NCBI RefSeq assembly: GCF_003852525.1
Contig: NZ_QAJL01000003.1
Coordinates: 106,049-170,048, forward strand
DNA: 64,000 nucleotides
Direction of reading: 5' to 3'
DNA from: Pedobacter sp. KBW06
GTDB taxonomy: Bacteria; Bacteroidota; Bacteroidia; Sphingobacteriales; Sphingobacteriaceae
In this document: piece by piece, positions 17,937-26,785 of the stretch
Numbering within the stretch: the stretch's first letter is position 1
Layout: every line of letters begins with the position of its first letter
Notes under the pieces: model-generated
What the model was told of the DNA's origin: nothing
The model's database searches: none
What the model saw: the letters and a program-made list of their open reading frames with translations, nothing else
Translations under genes and position numbers: made by a program

Positions 17937-17963
17937 TAAAGGCAATACTGACCATTGCCTTTA
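17937..17963. terminator. Bidirectional hairpin terminator
   Basis: TAAAGGCAAT (17937-17946) and ATTGCCTTTA (17954-17963) form a perfect 10-bp stem with a 7-base loop, directly after the DUF3667 stop and between convergent genes. Confidence 0.65.
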
Positions 17964-18014
17964 TCATCCTGATTTATTCAAGAGGTCAGTTCTTCAGCTT
18001 GCGTAAATCCCCCG

Positions 18015-19715
18015 TTAATTTCCGGCACCGAAATTCGGACTGTTTTTATCAAACCATAAACGCTGGCTGCTCAGGACCTGTAATTCCTTGTTTCCTGGTG
18101 TAAATCCCTGTTCTTGCTGTGCTTTAAGCCAGTTCTCATTGTTGGTACCCACTGGTGGTTCATCCAGGGCATACCTTCTTGGAATGGGCTCGTTCCAGGT
18201 ATTTCTTGCGTAGTAGGCCGAATTATTTTTTGGATAACCCGTTCTTCTGCAAAAAGTAAAAGCTTCATTTGCCAAGCGGTAAAAATTAAGGTATTCCTGA
18301 ATGTAAATTCTTTCCAGGTCGTTACTTCCGTTAAATTTAATGCCCGGCTGGTTCAGATAAGCCGCTATTTCGGCATCTCCGCTACCTTCAAATCCGGTCG
18401 TAGAAACGGCATTGACCGCGATCTTATTCATCGTTTTTATGGAAGAAGTGACCCCTTTCTTATACCAGTCTTCGGCAGTCCCTTTCGTGTCAAACCCGGC
18501 ACCATAGCCCTTTTGAATAAATTCTGCGATATAAAAACAGGTTTCCGCATAAGTAACCATATAATCCAGCAGCTTTCCGGTGGTATTGCTGCCATAGCGT
18601 GGTGCAAAAAACTTCTTATTGATGGTGCTCATCAGTTTATAAGAAACCGATGCGTTTACCGGAAAAGGGTTCTTATAATAGGTGGCTACCGCAGGATCCG
18701 TAGTCCAGTCGGCGGGACCTCCCTGATACATGATCAAAGGATCATTTAAATTGATAAAAGAAGGAAGGGTTTTGCCGTTCGCAATGAGCACATCCTTAAA
18801 GTTGCCCAGCAGTTCATTCGGACTGAAATAAATTTTCAGGCGGGGATCATTGTTTGCTTTCAGAAAATTGACAATCGAGGATGTCCCAAATCTCGGACTT
18901 CTGTAATCGATGTCATTCCCGATAGGATTGTGCTCCGGTTTATCGTAAACAAATTGTGCCAGGTCATCATTATCAATTGGCCCTGCTGCATCTGTCATCA
19001 CCTCTTTAAAAATCCTTTTGCTGATTTCTACATCCTGTTTCTCGTAACGCACGGCAATCCGGAGCTTCAGTGTATTCGCCAGTTTTGCCCAGCTGGACCA
19101 GTTATTCTTGTAGAAGAAGTCTGCAGAACCAAAATTTACCTGATCGCTCCCTCCTGCTTTTAAATCAGCCAATGCAGCATCGAGTTCCTTGAGCCAGGTA
19201 TCGTACAATGTTTTCTGGTTATCGTACACAGGTTTAAAGTTGTTGTCCGTCCGGCCTTGTATCGCCTGAAGATAAGGGATCGAGCCATTCATATCCGTCA
19301 CTTTCAAGCCGTGTAAAATCTGGACGATATACGTAACCGCGTTGATGTTTTTATAACGTTCTTTGTCCCCTTTCGTGGCTACCTCATTTCTGATTGCAAA
19401 AAGGTTCGGCAGAATGCCATTGTAATAGGTCCGGTAGCGGCTGTTTATATTGGTAGATAATTCATAGGGATCAGTGGTCAGGTGCTGGGTATAGCGCAGC
19501 AATTGCTCGAGATTTTCCCAAACCCATTCTGTACCCTGGTAACTTTCCAGGTTTTCTACAGAATAGCTGAACAGCGCATTGATATCCGGTTTGGTAACTA
19601 CACTTGGATTGGTATTCGTTTCTGCAAAGTTCTTTTTACAGGAGACATTGCATAAAATAAAACCGGACAGTAAAACGATGACCAGTTTATTGGTGATATG
19701 ATTGATGTGGTTCAT
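18015..19715 (-). CDS. SusD-like outer-membrane lipoprotein (SusD-like_2 type)
   Basis: A 566-residue lipoprotein with a lipobox ending CNVSC, followed by KKNFAETNTNPSVVTKPDIN, the hallmark start of the PF12771 SusD-like subfamily. The C-terminal part has LERIYIQEYLNFYRLANEAF and a final FDKNSPNFG. It should be the surface partner of the SusC protein encoded 23 bp upstream. This subfamily differs from the RagB/SusD protein near the left edge, so the two loci probably take up different compounds. No degradative enzyme is adjacent. Confidence 0.93.
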   Translation of the reverse strand: MNHINHITNKLVIVLLSGFILCNVSCKKNFAETNTNPSVVTKPDINALFSYSVENLESYQGTEWVWENLEQLLRYTQHLTTDPYELSTNINSRYRTYYNGILPNLFAIRNEVATKGDKERYKNINAVTYIVQILHGLKVTDMNGSIPYLQAIQGRTDNNFKPVYDNQKTLYDTWLKELDAALADLKAGGSDQVNFGSADFFYKNNWSSWAKLANTLKLRIAVRYEKQDVEISKRIFKEVMTDAAGPIDNDDLAQFVYDKPEHNPIGNDIDYRSPRFGTSSIVNFLKANNDPRLKIYFSPNELLGNFKDVLIANGKTLPSFINLNDPLIMYQGGPADWTTDPAVATYYKNPFPVNASVSYKLMSTINKKFFAPRYGSNTTGKLLDYMVTYAETCFYIAEFIQKGYGAGFDTKGTAEDWYKKGVTSSIKTMNKIAVNAVSTTGFEGSGDAEIAAYLNQPGIKFNGSNDLERIYIQEYLNFYRLANEAFTFCRRTGYPKNNSAYYARNTWNEPIPRRYALDEPPVGTNNENWLKAQQEQGFTPGNKELQVLSSQRLWFDKNSPNFGAGN

Positions 19716-19738
19716 AACCTTTTTTTTAGAATGATAAA

Positions 19739-22700
19739 TTAAAATCCAGCTTTTAGTGTCAGGCCAAAATAGCGCGTCATAGGAGGCACAAAGCCATCTT
19801 CCCGGTTCACCGATGTCTTGGTGGTGCTGTTTGAGGCCGGGTTGATGTGGTTTGGCAAAGAGTTGTACAGATAGAAAAGATCTCTTCCAATGAGGCTGAT
19901 GCCCAGATTATTTAGCTTCAGTTTAGCTGCAAAAGCCTGGGAAAACTGATAATTTAAAGCGACCTGCCTCAACGATACCCAGGAATTTTCTACCACCCAA
20001 TAATCACCTACGGCAGTAGAGAAAGAACCCAAACGGTAATTGTATTGCGGCAAATGGGTAGGTTCAACGAAGCCTTTTTCATAGGCCTCCCGATAAGTCA
20101 TTCCTCCTACATTCACAATGGATTTATCTGCCTGTGTAACCGTTTGTCCATTGTCAAAAACCCCATCCGGAATAATTCCGTCATCATAGGTTTTTCCATC
20201 ATATTTACTTGTCCATACGATCCCTCCATGGTCTTTATCCCTGCCTTGCAGCGAGCTTTCAAAAATCCCCGTATGTGTGCCATAACGCTGAGAAGTGACC
20301 ACCATGTCTCCGCCAACTTTGGCATCTACCAAAATATTCAGCGAGAAACCTTTATAACGGAAAGTATTGTCTATGCTGCTGCGGAATTTCGCGTTGATAT
20401 CCCCCACATCCTGCCATTCGTTACTCCGTTGCGGAAAGGCTGCACGGGCATCAGAGCGCCAGGCCAAAACGGTTTTACCGTTATTAGGACTTGCAACCGG
20501 ATTTCCATTGGCATCGGTAGCCTGAAAACTTTTGGAATGAATCTTAGTGCGGATGATCCCATAGGCACCACCAACTTTTGCAAATGGAATCTGGTCGTTG
20601 TTGGCATCCCCTTCATTCTGTAAAGCGTAATAATCGATATCACCATAAAGTGCGATGATCTTGTTCCGGTTGCGGGAATAGGTTAAGGTCGTGTTCCATT
20701 CAAAATTACCCGTTTTAACAGGAGTTCCTGTCAGGCTCAGCTCTATCCCTGAATTTTGAATATTCCCGGCATTTACCAAAATATTATTTACCCCCGTCTC
20801 CGGTGCGGCAGGGATATAAGTCCCCTGGTTTTTATTATTGTCGATATAATACGTGGCATCCAGCCCCAACCTGTTTTTAAAGAACTTCAGTTCTGCCCCG
20901 ATCTCTTTACCTATTTTACGTAAAGGCTTGATATTTTTATCAATCGCGAAGCTCTGTCCGTTTGCATCAACCAGATAGGTAAGCATCGGGTTGTTATTTC
21001 CGCCAGCGGTAGAAAATCCGGTCAGGCGATATCCGGGATTGATTACAAAAGCATCAACATCACCACCCAGCACGGTTAAATTGCTCCTTAACTTACCAAA
21101 GCTAAACCATTGCGGCAGCTTAAATGTTTCCGAAAATATCCAGGATAAACTTACGGCCGGATAGCTAAAAAACGGATTTCCGGTTCCATTGGTGTAGACT
21201 AAAGCCGAGGACCAGTCGCCCCGATAAGTCGCCTGCAGGTACAATTGATTTTTATAGGAGAAGTCGGCACTGGCATAAATGGAATTGAATGTTTTTCTGG
21301 CCCCCGTCCCTCCTGTCGAAATTTGTGGTTTTCTCGAGTTGTCCAGGAAATAATTGGCCGGAAAAACCAATCCCCCATCTGTCTGCGCATCACTTAAAGT
21401 TTGGGTATATCCCTGAATTTCTCCCCCTACAAATCCGTTAAAGCTGAAATCCTTAGTGATTTCTTTATTAAACATGGCCATCATTTTCAAAAAATAGCTC
21501 TGTTTATTTTTTTGTATCAACTGATACCTGCCTCCGCTTACATTATCAGAACCCGTAAAATTATATCCCTGTCCTAATTCCTTACTTTCATTTTTAGTAT
21601 TCAGGTTGATAAAATTACCTTCTGCCTGTACACTCACCCAGTCTTTAAGCTTTGCATTGATCGTTAACCGGCCCCGAACCATTTGTTCGTTCTGATAATA
21701 GTTATTTTCAAATAACCTGAACCAGTAATCCGCTCCCGGGACAAAATTGGTTTCTGCAGGATCATATACTTTAGGCACGCCACCCAGGCTGCTGGTATAT
21801 TTTGCCTGTTGCATCCAGTATTTTGTGTCGTAATTTCTCGGAAAGATCCAGATATAATTATTCAGGCCCAGGTTAGGCGGATTTTCACCACGAAGTGCGG
21901 AATAATCCACGCCGGCATCCACATTAATTGCATCATTGATTTTATAGGTAGACCTCAGGGAAAACGCATTCTTATTCAGCTTATTTCTCAGGTTAAAGCC
22001 TTCCGACTGGTTGCGGGAATAGGAGAACCTAAAAGTTGCCTTTTCCGTACCTCCATCAATGGCAATATTTGTCAGGTATCCTTTACCCGTTTGAAAAGCA
22101 TCCAGGTAATTATTGGGCACTGCCTTATAGGTAGTCATCGTGCCATCATAGTTCAACACCTGTTGGTTTGCAAAGCGCGGTCCCCAGTTTTCCAGTTCCC
22201 GGTTTTTCTGAGGATCAATATAGGGTTGTCCGCCCGCGTTTGTGGGAAAAACTTTAGTTTCCCAATCCTGACCGGTTTTATAGCCCGGATCTCTGGTATC
22301 TGTAAAGAAATTACCTACCGTACCCCCACCAAACTCATTTTGAAAATCCGGCCCTCTGTAGGGCTGCTGAATGTTGAAAGACTGGGATACTGAGATGCCC
22401 AGGCCCTTATTTAGTTTTCCTTTTTTAGTGGTGATCAAGACCACCCCATTTATTGCCCTCAGGCCATATAATGCAGCAGCGGAGGACCCCTTTAAGATAG
22501 ATACACTCTCAAAATCGTCCATATTCAGGTTCTTAATGTCGTTCCCGAAATCCCTTGCCCCGGTTGAAACGTCGTTATCAATAATCACCCCGTCCACTAC
22601 AAAAATAGGCTGATTGTTGGTGCCAAACGTAGAATTTCCCCTGATGAGGATTCTGGCGTTTCCAGCCAGGCCACCCGCACTTTGATCGATACTCACCCCT

Positions 22701-23143
22701 GTAGCCTTCCCCTGCAAAGCATTTATAGGATTAACTTCATTCGTACTGGAAAGGTCTGAGCCCTTGATCTCCGTAATGGCATAACCCAGGTTCCGCTTTT
22801 CCTTTTTTATCCCCAGGGCTGTCACCACCACTTCGCCTAAAGACTGGGCGTCTTCATTCAGTGTTACATTCAACGTAGCCGATGCCCCAACGATCACTTC
22901 TTTGGAGATTAAGCCCACGGAGCTGAAAATTAAAGTACTTCCTTGTTTAACATTAATAGAAAAAGCACCATTCGCGTCACTTGATGTGGCGTTCCTGCTG
23001 CCTTTTTCCGTGACGCTTACCCCTGGAACGGGTTGTCCGGACTGATCGGTTATTTTTCCTTTGATGGTGTTCTGAGCAAATGTAGAAAGTGCTAAGAAAC
23101 AAAACAGCAAAACGCTGAGGCATTTAATGTACAGTGGTTTCAT
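19739..23143 (-). CDS. SusC/RagA TonB-linked outer-membrane receptor (no STN domain)
   Basis: A 1134-residue receptor. Signal peptide (MKPLYIKCLSVLLFCFLALS, cleavage after TFAQ), carboxypeptidase-regulatory-like domain (about 26-105, IKGKITDQSGQPVPGVSV), SusC linker (LGEVVVTALGIKKEKRNLGY), plug with STFGTNNQPIFVVDGVII, then the barrel up to the terminal FGLTLKAGF. It lacks the STN domain, so it is not expected to signal through FecR, in contrast to the receptor at 2087-5452. It forms an operon with the SusD-like gene downstream. No regulator is immediately linked. Confidence 0.95.
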   Translation of the reverse strand: MKPLYIKCLSVLLFCFLALSTFAQNTIKGKITDQSGQPVPGVSVTEKGSRNATSSDANGAFSINVKQGSTLIFSSVGLISKEVIVGASATLNVTLNEDAQSLGEVVVTALGIKKEKRNLGYAITEIKGSDLSSTNEVNPINALQGKATGVSIDQSAGGLAGNARILIRGNSTFGTNNQPIFVVDGVIIDNDVSTGARDFGNDIKNLNMDDFESVSILKGSSAAALYGLRAINGVVLITTKKGKLNKGLGISVSQSFNIQQPYRGPDFQNEFGGGTVGNFFTDTRDPGYKTGQDWETKVFPTNAGGQPYIDPQKNRELENWGPRFANQQVLNYDGTMTTYKAVPNNYLDAFQTGKGYLTNIAIDGGTEKATFRFSYSRNQSEGFNLRNKLNKNAFSLRSTYKINDAINVDAGVDYSALRGENPPNLGLNNYIWIFPRNYDTKYWMQQAKYTSSLGGVPKVYDPAETNFVPGADYWFRLFENNYYQNEQMVRGRLTINAKLKDWVSVQAEGNFINLNTKNESKELGQGYNFTGSDNVSGGRYQLIQKNKQSYFLKMMAMFNKEITKDFSFNGFVGGEIQGYTQTLSDAQTDGGLVFPANYFLDNSRKPQISTGGTGARKTFNSIYASADFSYKNQLYLQATYRGDWSSALVYTNGTGNPFFSYPAVSLSWIFSETFKLPQWFSFGKLRSNLTVLGGDVDAFVINPGYRLTGFSTAGGNNNPMLTYLVDANGQSFAIDKNIKPLRKIGKEIGAELKFFKNRLGLDATYYIDNNKNQGTYIPAAPETGVNNILVNAGNIQNSGIELSLTGTPVKTGNFEWNTTLTYSRNRNKIIALYGDIDYYALQNEGDANNDQIPFAKVGGAYGIIRTKIHSKSFQATDANGNPVASPNNGKTVLAWRSDARAAFPQRSNEWQDVGDINAKFRSSIDNTFRYKGFSLNILVDAKVGGDMVVTSQRYGTHTGIFESSLQGRDKDHGGIVWTSKYDGKTYDDGIIPDGVFDNGQTVTQADKSIVNVGGMTYREAYEKGFVEPTHLPQYNYRLGSFSTAVGDYWVVENSWVSLRQVALNYQFSQAFAAKLKLNNLGISLIGRDLFYLYNSLPNHINPASNSTTKTSVNREDGFVPPMTRYFGLTLKAGF

Positions 23144-23397
23144 ATGGTTTGGTTTAGGTTGAATTTTTTGGCGGTTTAAGCGCCCTTTCGTTGGTCTGGG
23201 TTTCTATTTCATAGGACGGAAATGTTTGGTTACTTTAATTTAGCTATTTATTTTCGAAAGTCTCCCTTAAATCGCTACACAATCGATAGCACATTTAAAT
23301 GTTATTTATTTGAAAAAGACATCCAAAATCTGCTGAGGCCTCCTGCTATTGAGGTCTCAAATTGTATCTTAGCCGGAATAATATCTGTGTTAGCCCT

Positions 23398-24177
23398 ATG
23401 AAAATGAAACTGTTTCTTCTACCTATGCTTTTAACCGCTACGCTGACCGCCAATGCTCAGAATCACAGCGTCTCAAAAAAAGTAAATATTTTTGGAGATA
23501 CTGTGGAGACCTACAAGGGCCCGGATGGCAGGGTCAGCGCTATCGTTACCCATTCTACCGATTTTTTTGGGAACAAGAAAAAAACGGTCACAGGGCCAAA
23601 TGGGGAGAAGATCAAATCCTCCAAAAAATCAACTGATATTTTCGGGAGCGAGACCGTAGAAATTTATGATGGAAAGGGACAGGCCACCACGAGAATAAAA
23701 ACTTCCACAGATGTTTTCGGAAATGAAACGAAAAGCATCAGCGATGCCCGGGGAGCGCGTAAGAGTTCCATAAAAAACACTACCGACATTTTTGGGAACA
23801 AAACCCTGTTAATTCTCAATGCAAAGGGAGGAACAACCGCTAAGATAAAAACATCAACCGATACATTTGGCAGAGAAACGAAAGAGGTGACTGGTCCTAA
23901 GGGGGAGCGCATCGGTTCGGTCAGGAAATCCAAAGATATTTTCAACCATGAAAGCATCGCCATTCGCAATAGCAAAGGACAAACCATTGCGACGATAAAA
24001 ACCACCACAGATATTTTTGGGAAGGAGAAGAAAAAATTTGTCCGTCAGGATGGAAAGAGCTTATCGTCCATGAAAACGCTGAATGACGTTTTTGGAAACA
24101 GCAACACTGATGAAGAGGAAGATCCGGAGTTGATGAAGTTAGTGCAGAAATTCCTGCTGGGCCTGGAAGACTATTAA
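23398..24177 (+). CDS. Secreted protein of tandem 25-residue repeats
   Basis: A 259-residue protein from the ATG at 23398, which gives a clean signal peptide (MKMKLFLLPMLLTATLTANA). The rest is almost wholly eight tandem units of exactly 25 residues plus a ninth partial one. The consensus is D-[IVTF]-F-G-x-E-x8-G-x-x-x-x-x-[IV]-K-x-[ST]-T; examples are DIFGSETVEIYDGKGQ and DVFGNETKSISDARGA. Units are diverged in DNA but constant in length, which points to selection for a regular solenoid. A short acidic tail (TDEEEDPELMKLVQKFLLGL) closes the protein. I know no named family; a periplasmic or surface beta-structured protein is inferred. Confidence 0.78.
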   Translation: MKMKLFLLPMLLTATLTANAQNHSVSKKVNIFGDTVETYKGPDGRVSAIVTHSTDFFGNKKKTVTGPNGEKIKSSKKSTDIFGSETVEIYDGKGQATTRIKTSTDVFGNETKSISDARGARKSSIKNTTDIFGNKTLLILNAKGGTTAKIKTSTDTFGRETKEVTGPKGERIGSVRKSKDIFNHESIAIRNSKGQTIATIKTTTDIFGKEKKKFVRQDGKSLSSMKTLNDVFGNSNTDEEEDPELMKLVQKFLLGLEDY

Positions 24178-24526
24178 TTCCTGTTTCTTATTTTACAACA
24201 TATTTGATCATACCGGCTTTAACCGCCAGCGGTTCATTTTTGTTCAGCGGTCGTAAAAAAGCCGTGTTCAGCTCATTACAAACTATTCCAAAAGCGATCT
24301 GTTTAAGTTCTCATTGTACTTTACAAGTTTGTAGTACAGCAGGGAAAGTGCAGGTGACTGGTCATGTCGGTGCAAAAAGCACTGATAATACTGAAATAAT
24401 TATTTTAAAATTATAAAAATATAATATAATTTAGAAAATCGGTTCCTGCAGCATTTCCTGAAGCACAACTTCGCCTTCAGTTGAAAACTGCAAACTAAAT
24501 TCAATGTCCCTTATAAAACAAAAATC
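24178..24526. other. Intergenic stretch, no confident gene
   Basis: About 350 bases without a recognised gene. One TTG-initiated frame (24204-24416, 70 codons, ending VQVTGHVGAKSTDNTEIIIL) is open but has no recognisable features. An AT-rich tract with several TTATAA/TATAAT-like steps lies at 24400-24440. No terminator hairpin was recognised. Confidence 0.4.
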
Positions 24527-25324
24527 ATGACTGATATCAATTACCTGGCGATCAATAAACAATCCTGGAATAACAGAACGGATACCCATTTAAAATCAGC
24601 ATTCTACGACCTTGATCATTTTTTAAAAGGAAAATCTTCGCTCAATGACATTGAGTTAAATCTATTGGGCAATATTGAAGGGAAATCAATTCTACATTTA
24701 CAATGCCACTTTGGTCAGGATACCATTTCGTTAAGCAAACTTGGAGCGGAAGTTACCGGAGTTGACCTTTCAGATAAAGCCATTGAAAATGCAAAACGCA
24801 TCGCCGGTCAGATGAACTCCAATGCCACTTTCATTTGTTGCGACATTTACGACCTGCCCAGGCATTTAGACCAAAAATTTGATATCGTTTTCACAAGTTA
24901 TGGAACAATAACCTGGCTGCCTGATCTCCGGCAGTGGGGAAAACTCATCTCGAATTACCTGAAACCCGGGGGAAGGTTCATATTTGTGGAATTCCATCCC
25001 CTGGTATGGATGTTTGACGATAATTTCGAGACCATTGCCTACAATTACTTTAATTCAGGCCCGATTGTCGAAACCGAAAGCGGAACCTATGCAGACCGGA
25101 ATGCCGAAATTACACAGGAGTATGTTTGCTGGAACCATAGCATGGCTGAGGTGATCACTGGTTTAATCACGAATGAACTTGAGATCAGCGATTTCCAGGA
25201 ATTCGATTATTCACCATACAACTGTTTTAACAGGACCGTCGAGTTTGAACCTAAAAAATATAGAATCGAACATTTGGACGATAAAATACCGATGGTCTAC
25301 GCCATTGAAGCCAGGAGGAAATGA
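24527..25324 (+). CDS. Class I SAM-dependent methyltransferase
   Basis: A 265-residue cytoplasmic methyltransferase. Motif I is SILHLQCHFGQDTISLSKLG (about 54-73), with C in place of the more usual G, followed by the acidic VTGVDLSDKAIENAKRIA at the end of strand 2. DIVFTSYGTITWLPDLRQWG is motif IV and LKPGGRFIFVEFHP the post-motif region. The family acts on varied small molecules and the substrate is unknown. It sits alone, 200 bases before the sigma-54 promoter of the exporter operon. Confidence 0.9.
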   Translation: MTDINYLAINKQSWNNRTDTHLKSAFYDLDHFLKGKSSLNDIELNLLGNIEGKSILHLQCHFGQDTISLSKLGAEVTGVDLSDKAIENAKRIAGQMNSNATFICCDIYDLPRHLDQKFDIVFTSYGTITWLPDLRQWGKLISNYLKPGGRFIFVEFHPLVWMFDDNFETIAYNYFNSGPIVETESGTYADRNAEITQEYVCWNHSMAEVITGLITNELEISDFQEFDYSPYNCFNRTVEFEPKKYRIEHLDDKIPMVYAIEARRK

Positions 25325-25497
25325 CGCTAAATTCTTTTCCCTATATACACAATGCACATTCATTAAACCACTGATCAATTCCGATAGGCCGCACTGCAAG
25401 CTGTAACCCTCCGTTCAGTTTAAAACACAGTGTCCACAATTGAACAATTGAATTTTAGCCAAAAACCACAACAACCTCATTAACAGCGATTTATTTC

Positions 25498-25513
25498 TGG
25501 CATTTCGCTTGAA
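25498..25513 (+). promoter_or_regulatory. Sigma-54 (-24/-12) promoter of the exporter operon
   Basis: TGGCATTTCGCTTGAA matches the TGGCACG-N4-TTGCA consensus in all key bases except A for C in the -12 GC. It ends 24 bases before the adaptor start codon, which places the transcription start near 25525. Two CAATTG sextets (25437-25442, 25445-25450) preceded by TGTCCA lie about 50 bp upstream and could belong to an activator site. The operon itself encodes a sigma-54 activator, which supports the call. Confidence 0.65.
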
Positions 25514-25537
25514 ATACAGGATCCAAATTATTAAAAT

Positions 25538-26782
25538 ATGGATCGTGAAATTTCACCCGAACAACAAGCCAGGCGCAGAACCAGGATATACCTCTTTGGC
25601 CTGATTATCCTGATTGCAATCGCTCTTGGCTTTATGCAATTTAAAAATATCGTCCAACCTTCCGTCAGGCGCAATGCGTTCAGCACCTCAATTGCGGAAT
25701 CAGGTGTGATCGAAGCCACTGTTCCCGCATCGGGCATTATTACGCCGGAGTATGAAGTTACGATCAGCTCTCCGGTAAGTGCCAAAATTGAGCAGGTGAT
25801 GTTTAATGCCGGTGAAAAAGTCCTTACCGGGCAATCTATTTTGCGGCTGAACAAAGAATCTTCCCTGCTCGCATTTGAAAAATTAAATGAGGAACAGCAT
25901 GTAAACCGTAATAAAATAAACCAGTTGTCGCTTGGACTTCAAAAAAGCCTTGATGAATTAAAGACACAGTACGCCATTAAAGAAATGAAAATCAGCAGCC
26001 TGGAAACGGCACTGGCGCATGAACAATCGCTTTTGGGTATCGGCGGAAGTACCGACGAAAACGTAAAGCAGGCCCGATTGACATTGAAGGTTGCCCAAAT
26101 GGAACTGACACAAATCAAAAACCAGATTGATAATCAGAAAGCCATCATGCAGGCCGATCTGAAAAGTCTGGGCTATGAAATCAACATTCGTGAAAAGGAC
26201 ATTAAAGGGATCAGTGACAAACTGAAAAATGCCGCTATTTTTTCACCAAGAAACGGTGTGATTACCTGGGTTAACAATAAAATCGGGGCAGAAATTACCG
26301 AAGGCGAAGAATTGGTACGTATTGCAGATCTAAGCAGTTTTAAAGTCGAGGCAAGTATTTCCGACACCTATGCCGATGAAGTAAAAGCAGGCAGGACTGC
26401 CATCGTAAGGATCAACAAAACCGACCTGCGCGGCAACATCAGTAACGTACAGCCGGCAGTGGAAAATGGCACCGTAAAGTTCTCTATCAGCTTGATCAAC
26501 AAGAATTCAAAGCTGCTGCGCGCCAATTTAAAGGCCGACGTTTTTGTCATCACCTCCTATAAGGAGCACACCATAAGGGTAAAAAATGGCCCTGCCTTTA
26601 ATGGCTCTGAAGAACAAAACGTGTTTGTACTGGAAGGTAAAAACGCCTTGTCACGTAAGGTCAAAATCGGGGAAAGCAATTCAGATTATATAGAGATCCG
26701 ATCTGGTATTAAAGCCGGTGAAACCGTCATTATTTCGGAAATGCAGGATTTTATCCACCTCAAAAAAGTCAAGGTAAAATAA
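25538..26782 (+). CDS. HlyD-type periplasmic adaptor of an ABC exporter
   Basis: A 414-residue membrane-fusion protein. A short cytoplasmic head is followed by one membrane anchor (about 16-34, IYLFGLIILIAIALGFMQF), a lipoyl half-motif (VTISSPVSAKIEQVMFNAGE), a long coiled-coil hairpin (about 105-220), the second lipoyl half (IFSPRNGVITWVNNKIGAEI) and a beta-barrel/membrane-proximal region. It bridges the inner-membrane ABC complex to TolC. First gene of the operon; the TolC gene starts 4 bases after its stop. It is preceded by a sigma-54 promoter. Confidence 0.92.
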   Translation: MDREISPEQQARRRTRIYLFGLIILIAIALGFMQFKNIVQPSVRRNAFSTSIAESGVIEATVPASGIITPEYEVTISSPVSAKIEQVMFNAGEKVLTGQSILRLNKESSLLAFEKLNEEQHVNRNKINQLSLGLQKSLDELKTQYAIKEMKISSLETALAHEQSLLGIGGSTDENVKQARLTLKVAQMELTQIKNQIDNQKAIMQADLKSLGYEINIREKDIKGISDKLKNAAIFSPRNGVITWVNNKIGAEITEGEELVRIADLSSFKVEASISDTYADEVKAGRTAIVRINKTDLRGNISNVQPAVENGTVKFSISLINKNSKLLRANLKADVFVITSYKEHTIRVKNGPAFNGSEEQNVFVLEGKNALSRKVKIGESNSDYIEIRSGIKAGETVIISEMQDFIHLKKVKVK

Positions 26783-26785
26783 TCA

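Noticed and set aside
18114..18749. 211-codon open frame on the plus strand
   Set aside because: It is antisense to the SusD-like gene and has a Cys/Ile/Arg-rich composition without any domain.
20045..20623. 192-codon frame on the plus strand
   Set aside because: Antisense shadow of the second susC gene.
24204..24416. 70-codon TTG-started frame
   Set aside because: The C-terminal part reads somewhat like protein, but there is no ATG, promoter or family; described only as part of the intergenic stretch.
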